NCBI RefSeq assembly: GCF_002723995.1
Contig: NZ_BEWP01000008.1
Span: forward strand, 62,001 to 126,000
Reading direction: 5' to 3'
Origin: Gluconobacter kondonii
GTDB lineage: Bacteria; Pseudomonadota; Alphaproteobacteria; Acetobacterales; Acetobacteraceae
DNA length: 64,000 nucleotides
Below are positions 16,004 through 24,824 of the stretch, one piece after another (within the stretch, counting starts at the first letter, position 1; every line of letters starts with the position of its first letter). A model generated the notes under the pieces. The model was not told the origin of the DNA and did no database searches. It was given only the letters and a program-made list of their open reading frames with translations. The translations under genes were made by a program, and so were the position numbers.

Positions 16004-18877
16004 TTAGTTATACACCATCTCAAAGTAGATGCTGCGACCATAATCTTCTTTTGCTTCAAGGCGGTCGAGATGTTGTCCGTAATACATCCGCGTATGTGAT
16101 CCCGCCAGATTATAGACTTCGTATTTCAAGCGGAGATCATCTGTAATATCGGTCCAGGCACCGAGATCAAGGCTTGGCTGAGATCCGTAACCGTACATCT
16201 GCGTAGGATCGTCATTAAGACCTTCAAGATACTTTGCGGAATACGAAAACGCGGCTTTGACCGCACTACGAATTTGCGGAATGTGCCATGTCACGCTGCC
16301 GTTGAAAACATACGAGGGCTGTTCGGTCAGTTGCTTCAGTTTGTAAGAAACATTGACGCCCTGATAGGTCATCCGACCCCGCATCCAGGCTCCGCTGGCA
16401 TTAATATCAAAAGACTGTTTCCATGGACCTTTGATATTACGGTTCACGATCGAGACCTCAACACCCATCAGCGACGAATTGTTAGCATTTCGCGGCTGTG
16501 TGACATAAGTGAGTTCGTCATTGATCACTTCGGTCGATCTGGTGGTGTAAATATCGTGTTTGATAATTTTATCAAAATAAGCAACGCTAAATACACCCTT
16601 TCCACGGTTAAAGAATTTATCGAGAGAAATATCGAAATTATGCGATTTGCGAGGCATCAGGTTTGGATTGCCCCGAGACATTGAACAATTGACGGTTGCT
16701 GTCTGAGTATCTTGAGAAGAACCACAGCTATATTGTGCCGCCTGTGCAAGGTCTGTCGGCTGAGGCCGACCGACAGATTGACTATAGACAGCATGAAGAA
16801 TCAGATTTTTGGGAAACTCGTGAACGAACGTCACAGAAGGGAGTGGGTTGATATAACCCCCGTTATTTTTTTCAAGCTTTCCTGTTGGGTTTGAGGAACT
16901 GTCAATTCCCGGAGTAAGCGCATTGAAGTTGACCGAATCAGCGCGAACACCTGCTATAATCTGCGAATTACGCCACTTGTAGTGAAGCGAGACATACCCA
17001 TCGAATAGCTGTTCCCGATACCGGAAATAGGCCAGTTCCGTGTAATTTTTGGATTTGACGGAATCAAGTGTCTGCTTGTTCCATGGAAAATTCTCCAGGT
17101 CGAAGAATGGTCCGTTCGGGTTCTGCATATCCGGGATGAACATGCTTGAAGCTGCGTTTCCACCGGGTTTGTACCAAAGCTGATCCGATGAATTATTGGC
17201 ATTCAGACTCCGCCATTCAAAGCCGCTCGCAAATCCAAATCCGTGAAAATCCGGGCTGAGGTTACGGGTATAATCCAAACGAACGTTCGTAACCCCTTCA
17301 TGATCACGATCATCTTCCTGTTCAACAGTCTGGAACGCGTAGCCGCTGTTGAGAAGTTTGTTCATGTCGATAATGTCGACAAGATTGGCTACGTTTTCTC
17401 TGTTGATGGTATAATCGGCGAAAACAGCGCCTTTTGCATTTTCTTTCGGATAAACACGGGCAGCCACATACGGCTCGTGATTGTAATAATCTTCCCATGT
17501 ATATCCAGCGCGTAATTTCAGCGTTGAGATATTGTCGTGCCAACTCAGATTGCCCAGAACACCATCGGTATTCATTCGCCAGTTATCTTTTCGACCGATC
17601 GTCCGGGCACGGTAGATGTATTCACGTCCTGAAGTTGGGGTCTGATTCCAGATACCTGTATCGTCGAGCAGGTATTCGTTATGCTCCATGAAGGAATTTT
17701 CCCACCTCTCATAAGCATATCCCATAACGGATGCACTGAATCCGCTATTTTCTGGATGCCATTCGAGGCGTGTGGCCCCACCCAGGGAATTGAGATCATT
17801 GGAATAACTTCCACCGTCAACATAGCGGGGAGCAGTCATGCCGTTCCAACCTGGGGTGCTTGGATCGTTTGGACTTAGAATTTTACCTTTAGTGTTATAG
17901 TAATTGTAACTATCTTCTTGCCACTTCTTGGTCGTGTTTCGGGTGCGTTTTTGGTACCGGAATGACGATATAATGCCGAATTCTTTATTTTTTCCAAATC
18001 GATCAGAGAAAACAGCCTTAGCGCCCTGTCCTAGATGCGGTGACATGCCCGGTATTCGGTTAGCGCCTGCTGAACCTTTCTCGGTACTATAAATACCGTA
18101 GGCGTTCACGTATTTGTAAAGCCCGTCATGATCAAAGGCGCTGCGAGGGTTCATGTTAATGACCGCACCGATGGCACCTCCATCCTGTTCAGCAGTAAAG
18201 GTCTTGTAAATATCGTCCTCTCCGGTCATTTCAGCCGGTATGTTCTGCATATTGACGCGCCTGCGAATACTACCGCCGTCACTGATACTCGCCAGCGTCA
18301 TACCGTCCAGTGTTGTTTGATTGAGGTCGGAAGAAACGCCGCGTACACTGATATAACGAGGTTCGTCACCATTACGGATGCCCGTGACACCTGGAAGCTG
18401 CGTCAGCAACTGGGCCATAGACGTTGCCCCACCAAGGTTGGACGCGTCATCATAAGTTATGGAGTCAACAACACCCGCAAAATTACGTTTTGTCCGTAGT
18501 TCGTGCCGGCTTCCTCTTACCGTCAGGTTATCCTCCATGTCTGCTTCAGATTCGGTAGACTTTTTGGAGGATGTGGCACGCAATGTGAGGTGCTTCGGGT
18601 TTGATGCATCGATTTTGAAAGCATTCTTACCGAGCAGTTTGCGGAGTGCTTTCAGGTTATCCATTCTCCCATAAAGCGGGGCAGACCGCAGACTGTTCGT
18701 CACATTGGCATCAAATGCGACATACATTCCTGTCTGTTTGCTAAAAACCGTCAGTGCGGATGTCAGCGATTGTGAGGGAAGAGAAAAAACGCTCTGGGAA
18801 TCTTGGGCTAAAGCAACAGCAGGCACAAGACACGGAACTGAAAGCGCAAACGCGAAAGACCGACTTGAGAAAGACAT
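16004..18877 (-). CDS. TonB-dependent outer-membrane receptor with N-terminal STN (signalling) domain
   Basis: 957 residues. A signal peptide (to about residue 24, ALAQ) is followed by an STN/secretin-TonB short N-terminal domain (SVFSLPSQSLTSALTVF... to about residue 107), a plug domain (GVTGIRNGDEPRYISVRGV..., about 130-250) and a long beta-barrel ending in an aromatic-rich last strand (RSIYFEMVYN). The STN domain is usual in FecA-type transducers that signal to an anti-sigma factor, but no fecI/fecR pair lies in this window. The substrate cannot be read from sequence. Codon usage and GC look lower than in its neighbours, and it sits next to a very AT-rich gap, so it may be a later acquisition. 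Confidence 0.85.
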   Translation of the reverse strand: MSFSSRSFAFALSVPCLVPAVALAQDSQSVFSLPSQSLTSALTVFSKQTGMYVAFDANVTNSLRSAPLYGRMDNLKALRKLLGKNAFKIDASNPKHLTLRATSSKKSTESEADMEDNLTVRGSRHELRTKRNFAGVVDSITYDDASNLGGATSMAQLLTQLPGVTGIRNGDEPRYISVRGVSSDLNQTTLDGMTLASISDGGSIRRRVNMQNIPAEMTGEDDIYKTFTAEQDGGAIGAVINMNPRSAFDHDGLYKYVNAYGIYSTEKGSAGANRIPGMSPHLGQGAKAVFSDRFGKNKEFGIISSFRYQKRTRNTTKKWQEDSYNYYNTKGKILSPNDPSTPGWNGMTAPRYVDGGSYSNDLNSLGGATRLEWHPENSGFSASVMGYAYERWENSFMEHNEYLLDDTGIWNQTPTSGREYIYRARTIGRKDNWRMNTDGVLGNLSWHDNISTLKLRAGYTWEDYYNHEPYVAARVYPKENAKGAVFADYTINRENVANLVDIIDMNKLLNSGYAFQTVEQEDDRDHEGVTNVRLDYTRNLSPDFHGFGFASGFEWRSLNANNSSDQLWYKPGGNAASSMFIPDMQNPNGPFFDLENFPWNKQTLDSVKSKNYTELAYFRYREQLFDGYVSLHYKWRNSQIIAGVRADSVNFNALTPGIDSSSNPTGKLEKNNGGYINPLPSVTFVHEFPKNLILHAVYSQSVGRPQPTDLAQAAQYSCGSSQDTQTATVNCSMSRGNPNLMPRKSHNFDISLDKFFNRGKGVFSVAYFDKIIKHDIYTTRSTEVINDELTYVTQPRNANNSSLMGVEVSIVNRNIKGPWKQSFDINASGAWMRGRMTYQGVNVSYKLKQLTEQPSYVFNGSVTWHIPQIRSAVKAAFSYSAKYLEGLNDDPTQMYGYGSQPSLDLGAWTDITDDLRLKYEVYNLAGSHTRMYYGQHLDRLEAKEDYGRSIYFEMVYN

Positions 18878-19409
18878 TCGTGAAGCCTTGAATTGGAATA
18901 AACAGAGATCTGCTCTCGCTGCGCGGGACGTTTACTGGTTTTTGATTATTTCTCTTGTTAATGTTTTGTTTCATTTAACGTTTTATAGTGATATTTTGTA
19001 TTAATTATTGCTTCTCCCACGATATTTTATGGTTATGGAGTGCCGTAATGGATATCTATTATTTCAATAAAGTAAAAATATTCGATAAATATCCATCAAT
19101 ATTTTAAATATCTTTTTGATAAAAAATTTAATTATCTGGATAAGAATAGAATTCTTATTTCAAGGATGTAATCCAATATATTACTGCATATAATATCTAT
19201 TTTAATTAATTTTATAGTTAATTTAACTTTATGGAAATTTTATTTTGATATCTTCTCGGTTATTTCATGAATTTATTATTGATACTTCTTCGTAATTTCT
19301 TAATTTTCCGAAAAATTATTTAGTTTATGTAACGAATGCGACATATCTGGTTGGCTTGGATGGGTGCTGTAATATTTTGTATTTTAAAATTGGGTTCGCG
19401 TAGGACACA

Positions 19410-19452
19410 GTTATCCAAACGCTTTCATGATCGTCTCACAATTTTGGATAAC
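19410..19452. repeat. 10-bp inverted repeat with 23-nt spacer
   Basis: GTTATCCAAA at 19410-19419 and TTTGGATAAC at 19443-19452 are perfect reverse complements. They lie in the gap between hinT and the TonB-dependent receptor. They could be operator half-sites, a looping site or the relic of a mobile element end. Confidence 0.6.
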
Positions 19453-19477
19453 AGTTTAAAACCCTGAACAGAGGCGT

Positions 19478-19496
19478 GGCATACGAATTGTATGCC
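19478..19496. repeat. 7-bp palindrome with 5-nt loop after hinT
   Basis: GGCATAC at 19478-19484 and GTATGCC at 19490-19496 are perfect reverse complements, 14 bp beyond the hinT stop on the minus strand. It may be a weak 3' hairpin of the his-hinT transcript or a protein-binding site. No T run follows. Confidence 0.5.
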
Positions 19497-19510
19497 CGCA
19501 AAATCTGGGT

Positions 19511-19858
19511 TTAGACGCCTAGAAAGGTGCCACCGAAGAGATGGACGTGGAAATGAGGAACTTCCTGTCCGGAATTGGGACCCGAATTGCTGATGAGGCG
19601 GAAGCCTTCGTGGGTCAGGCCCTGTTCCTCTGCGATTTTTGAAACAGCGCGCCAGAAACCTGTGAGTTCTTCTGAGGAAGCTGTTGCGCTGAAATCAGCG
19701 ATGGAGATGTAAGGGCTTTTTGGAATGACCAGAACGTGGATAGGCGCCTTTGGGGCGATGTCGTGGAAGGCGAGGACGAAATCGTCTTCATAAACCGTGC
19801 GGGCAGGGATTTCCTTACGCAGGATGCGGGCGAAGATATTGTTGGGGTCGTATGCCAT
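19511..19858 (-). CDS. hinT: HIT-family nucleotide hydrolase (HinT type)
   Basis: 115 residues, normal for HinT. The active-site histidine triad is His102, His104 and His106 in VPHFHVHLFGG. N-terminal segments NIFARILRKEIPA and HDIAPKAPIHVLVIPK are classic for purine nucleoside phosphoramidase. It follows hisE by 14 bp and closes the histidine operon, a placement common in Alphaproteobacteria. Confidence 0.92.
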   Translation of the reverse strand: MAYDPNNIFARILRKEIPARTVYEDDFVLAFHDIAPKAPIHVLVIPKSPYISIADFSATASSEELTGFWRAVSKIAEEQGLTHEGFRLISNSGPNSGQEVPHFHVHLFGGTFLGV

Positions 19859-19872
19859 GGGCAGGCTCCTGT

Positions 19873-20274
19873 TCAGCCAATCTTTTCCTTGGGGCGGGCA
19901 GCTTTTTCTGCGATGCCGCTGGTGCCTTCGCGGCGCTTGAGTTCCGTCCAGACGTCTTCAGGAGAGACGCCTGCATCCACCCACATGACGATCAGGTGGT
20001 ACAGAACATCCGCGCTTTCGCCGATCAGTTCCTTGCGGTTGCCGTTGACGGCTTCAATCAGACATTCGACGGCTTCTTCGCCGAATTTCTGGGCAATCTT
20101 GTTGCGGCCGCGGGACATCAGGCGTGCGGAATGGCTGAGGGACGGGTCGGTGCCGCGACGGGACTGGACCGTGTCATACAGGCGCTGGAGAATCTGTTCC
20201 TGCAGGAGGTCAGATTTTTTGTCATCCTGCTGTTTTGAGGGCTTCGGAGCCAGTTTTGTGGCGGGTTTTCCCAT
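19873..20274 (-). CDS. hisE: Phosphoribosyl-ATP diphosphatase
   Basis: About 133 residues from the ATG at 20274, with GGAG 9 nt upstream inside the hisF end; a TTG at 20289 is the alternative. An unusual Lys- and Gln-rich N-terminal extension of about 20 residues ([20 protein letters not shown]) precedes the MazG-like HisE core. That core includes [17 protein letters not shown], the EExxE metal-binding helix, and [14 protein letters not shown]. It performs the second step of histidine synthesis, hydrolysing PR-ATP to PR-AMP. It sits between hisF and hinT. Confidence 0.92.
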   Translation of the reverse strand: MGKPATKLAPKPSKQQDDKKSDLLQEQILQRLYDTVQSRRGTDPSLSHSARLMSRGRNKIAQKFGEEAVECLIEAVNGNRKELIGESADVLYHLIVMWVDAGVSPEDVWTELKRREGTSGIAEKAARPKEKIG

Positions 20275-20278
20275 GATC

Positions 20279-21040
20279 TTATTCTCCAAGCCTGACCGGC
20301 AGACCGGCCTTGTTCAGCGCGTTCTTGACTTCATCGATGCGGAACTGGCCGAAGTGGAACACACTTGCCGCCAGAAGGCCACTTGCGCCAACTTCCGCGC
20401 CCTCCACGAAATGCTGTAATTCGCCCACGCCGCCCGAGGCAACGACCGGAACAGTTACGGCATTGCAGACCGCGCGCAGCAGATCGAGGTCAAAGCCTGC
20501 GCGGGTGCCGTCGCGATCCATGCTGGTCAGCAGGATTTCGCCCGCACCCAGATCCTGCATTTTCCGCGCCCATTCCACGACGTCCAGTCCCGTGGGCTCG
20601 CGGCCGCCTTTGGCATAGACTTCCCATCCATCCCGACCATTGGAGCGTGCATCGATGGCGACTACAATGCACTGGCTGCCGAAGCGTTCGGAGGCCTCAC
20701 GGATCAGGTCCGGGTTCTTGATGGCAGCCGAATTGACGGCGCACTTGTCAGCACCGGCCAGCAGCAGACGGCGCATGTCTTCGCAGGTGCGCACACCACC
20801 GCCCACGGTCAGGGGCAGGCAGATGGCTTCGGCCGTGCGGCGAACGACGTCGAGAATGGTGTCCCGGTTTTCGACGCTGGCAGTGATGTCCAGAAAGGTG
20901 AGTTCGTCGGCACCGGCGGCGTCGTAAAGTTTGGCCTGTTCGACCGGATCGCCCGCGTCGCGCAGGGAGACGAAGTTCACCCCTTTGACGACGCGACCGT
21001 CCTTGACGTCCAGGCAGGGGATAACGCGGAGTTTCAGCAT
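20279..21040 (-). CDS. hisF: Imidazole glycerol phosphate synthase cyclase subunit HisF
   Basis: 253 residues, the normal length. It is a TIM barrel beginning [20 protein letters not shown], where Asp11 is the first catalytic acid; the second is in VVAIDARS. Phosphate-binding motifs are LTVGGGVRT and VVASGGVGE. It works with HisH to convert PRFAR and ammonia to IGP and AICAR. It overlaps the end of the GNAT-hisA gene by 7 bp. Confidence 0.95.
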   Translation of the reverse strand: MLKLRVIPCLDVKDGRVVKGVNFVSLRDAGDPVEQAKLYDAAGADELTFLDITASVENRDTILDVVRRTAEAICLPLTVGGGVRTCEDMRRLLLAGADKCAVNSAAIKNPDLIREASERFGSQCIVVAIDARSNGRDGWEVYAKGGREPTGLDVVEWARKMQDLGAGEILLTSMDRDGTRAGFDLDLLRAVCNAVTVPVVASGGVGELQHFVEGAEVGASGLLAASVFHFGQFRIDEVKNALNKAGLPVRLGE

Positions 21041-22401
21041 GACCCGAGAACGTCCAGTGCGTCTTTGAGCGCGATACGGCCGTCATAGAGCGCGCGTCCG
21101 ACGATCGCGCCGGAAATGCCCGGAACGTCGCGGGCGACGTCGCGCAGGGCTTTGAGATGCTCCAGAGTTCCGACACCGCCGCTGGCGATGACCGGAATGG
21201 ACAGGCGGCGCGCCATGTCTGCGGTCTGTTCGAGGTCGAGTCCGGCCAACATTCCGTCGCGGGTGATTTCGGTGAAGATCACTGCTGCGACGCCGGCATC
21301 TTCCATGCGTAGGGCCAGATCGTTGGCTTCCAGTTCCGACACTTCTGCCCAGCCTTCGGTGGCGACGCGGCCCTGCCGGGCGTCGATGCCAGCAACGATA
21401 CGGCCCGGAAAGGCACGGGCGGCCTGACGGACGAGTTCGGGGTCTTTGACGGCCACGGAACCTAGAATGACGCGCGAGACGCCCGCTTCGAGCCAGCGTT
21501 CGATGGCGGTCATGTCCCGGATGCCACCGCCGAGCTGTACAGGAAGGCTTGTGGCTTTCACGATGGATTCAATCGCCGGAATATTAGTCGAACGTCCTGC
21601 AAAAGCACCATTCAGGTCCACGACATGAATGTGGCGGCATCCGGCTTCGGCGAACATGCGGGCCTGGGCACCGGGATCGTCAGAGTAGTGGGTGGCGTCT
21701 TCCATTTCGCCGCGCCGCAGGCGGACGCAGGCCCCATCCTTGAGGTCGATGGCGGGGTAGAGCGTCAGGCCATGTGTCGCAGGCGAAGTTTCCGGTTCAG
21801 GTGCCGCACTGGAGGCGGAACTGCTGGCGTCAGGCATCGTGATGCTGGACTGCCAGCGGGCGGCCTCGTTCTCGTTTGCTAGAAGTTTTGAGAGAAAAAG
21901 TCCGCGCACCGTCTGCCCTCCGATCCGTGCATAATAAGGATGCGTGCCCCAGTGTTCGAACTCGAATGACCGGAACAGCCCGATAGCGGCGACATGCGTT
22001 TCGCGGATGTCGCAGTTTACAACCTTGCAGCCAATGGCCTTTGCGCCCTTGAGCATGGTTTCCAGCAGTGTGCGTCCCAGACCGCGTCCGCGGGCATAGG
22101 GCGCCACGAAAAATCCGGTCAGGTTGGCGGTTGCCGCATGGGCTTCATAGCTTGCAGGCGGCCGGACAAGCTGACCCGCCCCGCAGATCGTGCCGCTGTC
22201 ACGCACGACATACAGGCTGCGTTCCGGCACAAGCAGCAGGCCCTCGAAATAACGCGCCAATGCCTGATGGCCGGGAGGCTGAAGCCAGCCGAAGCCGCCA
22301 CCGTCAAGAATACCCGCCGATGTGGCCTCAATCAGGGCGTCCAGATCTTCGGGCGACAGCGACGAGACGACCCGTTCACAGGTGATCGTCATGAAGTCCA
22401 C
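21034..22401 (-). CDS. hisA: GNAT acetyltransferase-HisA fusion (ProFAR isomerase)
   Basis: 455 residues where HisA alone is about 245. Residues 1-175 form a GNAT-type acyltransferase domain, with the acetyl-CoA pyrophosphate loop in [11 protein letters not shown] and a beta strand [13 protein letters not shown] Ser/Ala/Pro-rich linker follows at about 176-211. Residues 212-455 are a complete HisA barrel: catalytic Asp219 in YPAIDLKDG, the second Asp in VAGIDARQG, and VQLGGGIRD plus VIASGGVG phosphate motifs. An ATG in the linker (21837) has no Shine-Dalgarno, so the full fusion is the likely product. It overlaps hisH by 13 bp and hisF by 7 bp. The acetyltransferase substrate is unknown. Confidence 0.9.
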   Translation of the reverse strand: MDFMTITCERVVSSLSPEDLDALIEATSAGILDGGGFGWLQPPGHQALARYFEGLLLVPERSLYVVRDSGTICGAGQLVRPPASYEAHAATANLTGFFVAPYARGRGLGRTLLETMLKGAKAIGCKVVNCDIRETHVAAIGLFRSFEFEHWGTHPYYARIGGQTVRGLFLSKLLANENEAARWQSSITMPDASSSASSAAPEPETSPATHGLTLYPAIDLKDGACVRLRRGEMEDATHYSDDPGAQARMFAEAGCRHIHVVDLNGAFAGRSTNIPAIESIVKATSLPVQLGGGIRDMTAIERWLEAGVSRVILGSVAVKDPELVRQAARAFPGRIVAGIDARQGRVATEGWAEVSELEANDLALRMEDAGVAAVIFTEITRDGMLAGLDLEQTADMARRLSIPVIASGGVGTLEHLKALRDVARDVPGISGAIVGRALYDGRIALKDALDVLGSC

Positions 22402-23027
22402 CGCAGGAAGTTGCCGAGGATGGTTAGGCCGACATCCTGGCTTTTTTCGACGTGGAACTGTGTGCCGCAGCGGTTCCCGCGGGCAACGATGGCCGGAACC
22501 TGCGTGCCGTACTGCGCGGTGGCGACCAGATCGCTGTCCGCGCCATCATGCAGGGCGTAGGAATGAACAAAATAGCCGTGATTGCCCGGTGTAAGACCGT
22601 CCGTCAGCAGATGCGCGCCGGGTGTGAAATCCAGTGTGTTCCAGCCCATGTGAGGCAGGCGCAGGCCAGCACTGGCGGCTTCATCCATGCGGCGGATATT
22701 GCCAGAGATCCAGCCCAGCCCTTCGGTGCGGCCATGTTCGAGGCCATATTCGCTCATGAGTTGCATGCCGACGCAGATGCCGAGAAACGGAGTGCCATTG
22801 GAAGTTGCGGTTTCAAGCATGGCGCGCAGTTCGGGGCCAAGGCCCTGCGCGCAGTCCGCGAATGCGCCCTGACCGGGGAGGATCAGGCGGTCTGCGGTGA
22901 GGATGTCGTCTGAGTCGCGGGAAATGACGACGTCGGCTTCGATCCCCTTGCGTGTCGCGGCCTTGCGGGCTGCCTGTGCGGCCGAGGCGAGATTTCCGCC
23001 ATTGTAGTCAATTACGACGACGCGCAT
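22389..23027 (-). CDS. hisH: Imidazole glycerol phosphate synthase glutaminase subunit HisH
   Basis: 212 residues from the ATG at 23027; the frame runs on upstream but without family character. It is a class I glutamine amidotransferase with nucleophile Cys85 in LGICVGMQL and the His/Glu pair near the C-terminus in TQFHVEKSQ. The oxyanion-region loop reads PGQGAFADC, where PGVGAF is more common. It supplies ammonia to HisF. The start overlaps the DUF2628 gene by 16 bp. Confidence 0.94.
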   Translation of the reverse strand: MRVVVIDYNGGNLASAAQAARKAATRKGIEADVVISRDSDDILTADRLILPGQGAFADCAQGLGPELRAMLETATSNGTPFLGICVGMQLMSEYGLEHGRTEGLGWISGNIRRMDEAASAGLRLPHMGWNTLDFTPGAHLLTDGLTPGNHGYFVHSYALHDGADSDLVATAQYGTQVPAIVARGNRCGTQFHVEKSQDVGLTILGNFLRWTS

Positions 23028-23413
23028 GGAAACTCCGGAGATGTGCCGTAGGAAGGGGCGTATTGCTGCTGGTCCATCCAGCGCAGGAGCGCGATGTCCC
23101 GGCTGGGTGCGGCGATGGGCGTACCGGGAACGCGGCCATTCAGGCGCTGTTCCCACAGCCGGATCTCAGCCGTGAAGCTGGCGAGTACGGCGTGAATGGC
23201 TACGACCAGATCAAGCCGGGGCCAGAACCCTTTCAGGACATGCAGAACGATCATGGTGACGGCAGCAGCCAGAAGGGCGGAAATCCACGCGCCATAGGTC
23301 AGCAGACCAAACCAGCCGAAAAACAGGACGCGCCATGAAAAGCCGTCCTGCACCATCACGGGCATCTGCGGGCCGGGAGCATCAGGCTTCGTGCAGGGAA
23401 TATAGAGCTTCAC
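23012..23413 (-). CDS. DUF2628-type small membrane protein
   Basis: 133 residues with two predicted transmembrane segments, roughly residues 27-45 and 46-65 (FGWFGLLTYGAWISALLAAAVTMIVLHVL), and a polar C-terminal tail containing LWEQRLNGRVPGTPIAA. The match to DUF2628 and its location between hisB and hisH are both common in Alphaproteobacteria. It overlaps hisB by 4 bp and hisH by 16 bp. Its function is unknown; it is probably carried in the his operon without being a biosynthetic enzyme. Confidence 0.75.
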   Translation of the reverse strand: MKLYIPCTKPDAPGPQMPVMVQDGFSWRVLFFGWFGLLTYGAWISALLAAAVTMIVLHVLKGFWPRLDLVVAIHAVLASFTAEIRLWEQRLNGRVPGTPIAAPSRDIALLRWMDQQQYAPSYGTSPEFPCASS

Positions 23414-24006
23414 AGCACGCCTTTGGTGGAAGGGATAGCGCCCGCCGAGCGCGGATCATGCGAAACGGCAACTTTCAGCGCGCGGGCAACGGCCTTGAAG
23501 CCGCTTTCGGCAATATGATGCGCATTGGTGCCGGCCTTGCACGTCAAATGCAGGGCAATATGGGCGGACATGGCAAAAGCGCGGAAAAACTCTTCGAACA
23601 GTTCCGTGTCCATCATGCCGATCTTCTCCCGCGGGAAGATGACATTCCAAGCGAGATAAGGGCGGCCGGAAATATCCACCACGGCTTCGCACAGGGCTTC
23701 GTCCAGCGGGACAAGCGCATGACCGAAACGTTCGATCCCACGCTTGTCTCCGATGGCCTGACGAAAGGCCTGTCCGAAAACGATGCCGACATCTTCGACA
23801 GTATGATGCCCGTCGATATGCAGGTCTCCCTTGGCCTTCAGGTCAAGGTTGAAGCCGCCATGTTTGGCCAGCGCCGTCAGCATGTGATCGAAAAAGCCGA
23901 TGCCGCTGTCCACGTCGGAACGGCCTTCGCCGTCGAGCGTGAGGGCAAGGGTGATGTCGGTTTCGCTGGTGGCGCGATGCAGGCTGGCGTGGCGGATGTC
24001 GTTCAT
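23410..24006 (-). CDS. hisB: Imidazoleglycerol-phosphate dehydratase
   Basis: 198 residues, the monofunctional form without the HisN phosphatase domain. The duplicated metal-binding repeats are clear: GIGFFDHML, DGHHTVEDVGI, FFRAFAMSAH and NAHHIAESGFKA. GGGAGGT-type spacing upstream (AGGGAGGTC before the ATG) is a good ribosome binding site. It is the first gene of the his operon visible here, and divergent from the nitroreductase gene. Confidence 0.95.
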   Translation of the reverse strand: MNDIRHASLHRATSETDITLALTLDGEGRSDVDSGIGFFDHMLTALAKHGGFNLDLKAKGDLHIDGHHTVEDVGIVFGQAFRQAIGDKRGIERFGHALVPLDEALCEAVVDISGRPYLAWNVIFPREKIGMMDTELFEEFFRAFAMSAHIALHLTCKAGTNAHHIAESGFKAVARALKVAVSHDPRSAGAIPSTKGVL

Positions 24007-24196
24007 GACCTCCCTGCTACACCAGCATGGCGCGGATTTCCACGCTATCCGGCTAAGATGCGTGCAAAATCCGTCCGTTTGCAGAAAGAAAAAGCCGGAG
24101 CGGGGAAAGCGTGTTCCCGGAGGAAACTGTGCGAAAGCACGTCACGTTTCCTTGAAGTGGGCTGTGTCAGGAAATTGCCCTTGGCGAGGAAGAGAG

Positions 24197-24820
24197 ATGG
24201 GACCATATTTCCTGATTATGGCACATCATCATTCCCCCCTCGACGTCCTTCTCTCTCGCGCCTCGACGGACCATCTCGTCGAGCCTCCGCCGAAGGGGGA
24301 TGATCTCCGCACCATTCTCTCCGCTGGTCTGCGGGCGCCGGATCACGGGAAAATGCGGCCCTGGCGATATACGGTGATCAAGGGCAAACATCGCGAGGCC
24401 TTCGCCGATCTCGTAGTGGAAGCGATGGGGCGGCAGGAGCCCGATGCCCCTGAAGCCAAAAAGACCAAGCGTCATCACCGCTTTTCCAACATGCCGATGA
24501 TTATCGCACTGGGCATGCATCTTCAGCCTGAAGGAAAAATCCCGGTCATCGAACAGGAAATGGCTGTGGCGGCAGGAGCGATGAATGTTCTGAACGCGCT
24601 TCACGCATCCGGTTTCGGCGGTATGTGGGTAACGGGTCCGTTCTGTGAAGACCGTATTATGTTAACAGCTCTGGGGCTGCCCGAGCCGCATCGTCTCGCC
24701 GGTTTCCTGTTCGTCGGAACGCCCGCGAAGCATTCCGATGAGCGCAAGCGTCCCGAAATCGACGATTACATGGCGGTCTGGAAGGGCGATGCCATCAAGT
24801 TCGCCGCGGATGCCGGCTGA
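24197..24820 (+). CDS. Nitroreductase-family protein (YdjA-like)
   Basis: 207 residues from the ATG at 24197, which has AGGAAGAG at ideal spacing; a second ATG at 24218 is possible. FMN-binding features of the small YdjA-type nitroreductases are seen: ILSAGLRAPDHGKMRPWRY near the N-terminus, EQEMAVAAGAMNVLNALHASGFGGMWVTG in the middle and FLFVGTPA near the end. It probably reduces nitro or quinone compounds with NAD(P)H. It is followed after 4 bp by the flavin hydroxylase gene, suggesting cotranscription. Confidence 0.85.
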   Translation: MGPYFLIMAHHHSPLDVLLSRASTDHLVEPPPKGDDLRTILSAGLRAPDHGKMRPWRYTVIKGKHREAFADLVVEAMGRQEPDAPEAKKTKRHHRFSNMPMIIALGMHLQPEGKIPVIEQEMAVAAGAMNVLNALHASGFGGMWVTGPFCEDRIMLTALGLPEPHRLAGFLFVGTPAKHSDERKRPEIDDYMAVWKGDAIKFAADAG

Positions 24821-24824
24821 ACGG

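Larger units (their letters stand above)
18878..19510. other. Very AT-rich intergenic region upstream of the TonB-dependent receptor
   Basis: About 630 bp, the most AT-rich stretch of the window between roughly 18960 and 19400. No frame looks like a gene. It should contain the receptor promoter on the minus strand. Near its right end are two clean inverted repeats (19410-19452 and 19478-19496). No Fur-box-like sequence was recognised here. Confidence 0.6.

Noticed and set aside
21837-22401. Stand-alone GNAT gene followed by a separate hisA
   Set aside because: The frame is continuous with no stop, and the internal ATG at 21837 has no ribosome binding site.
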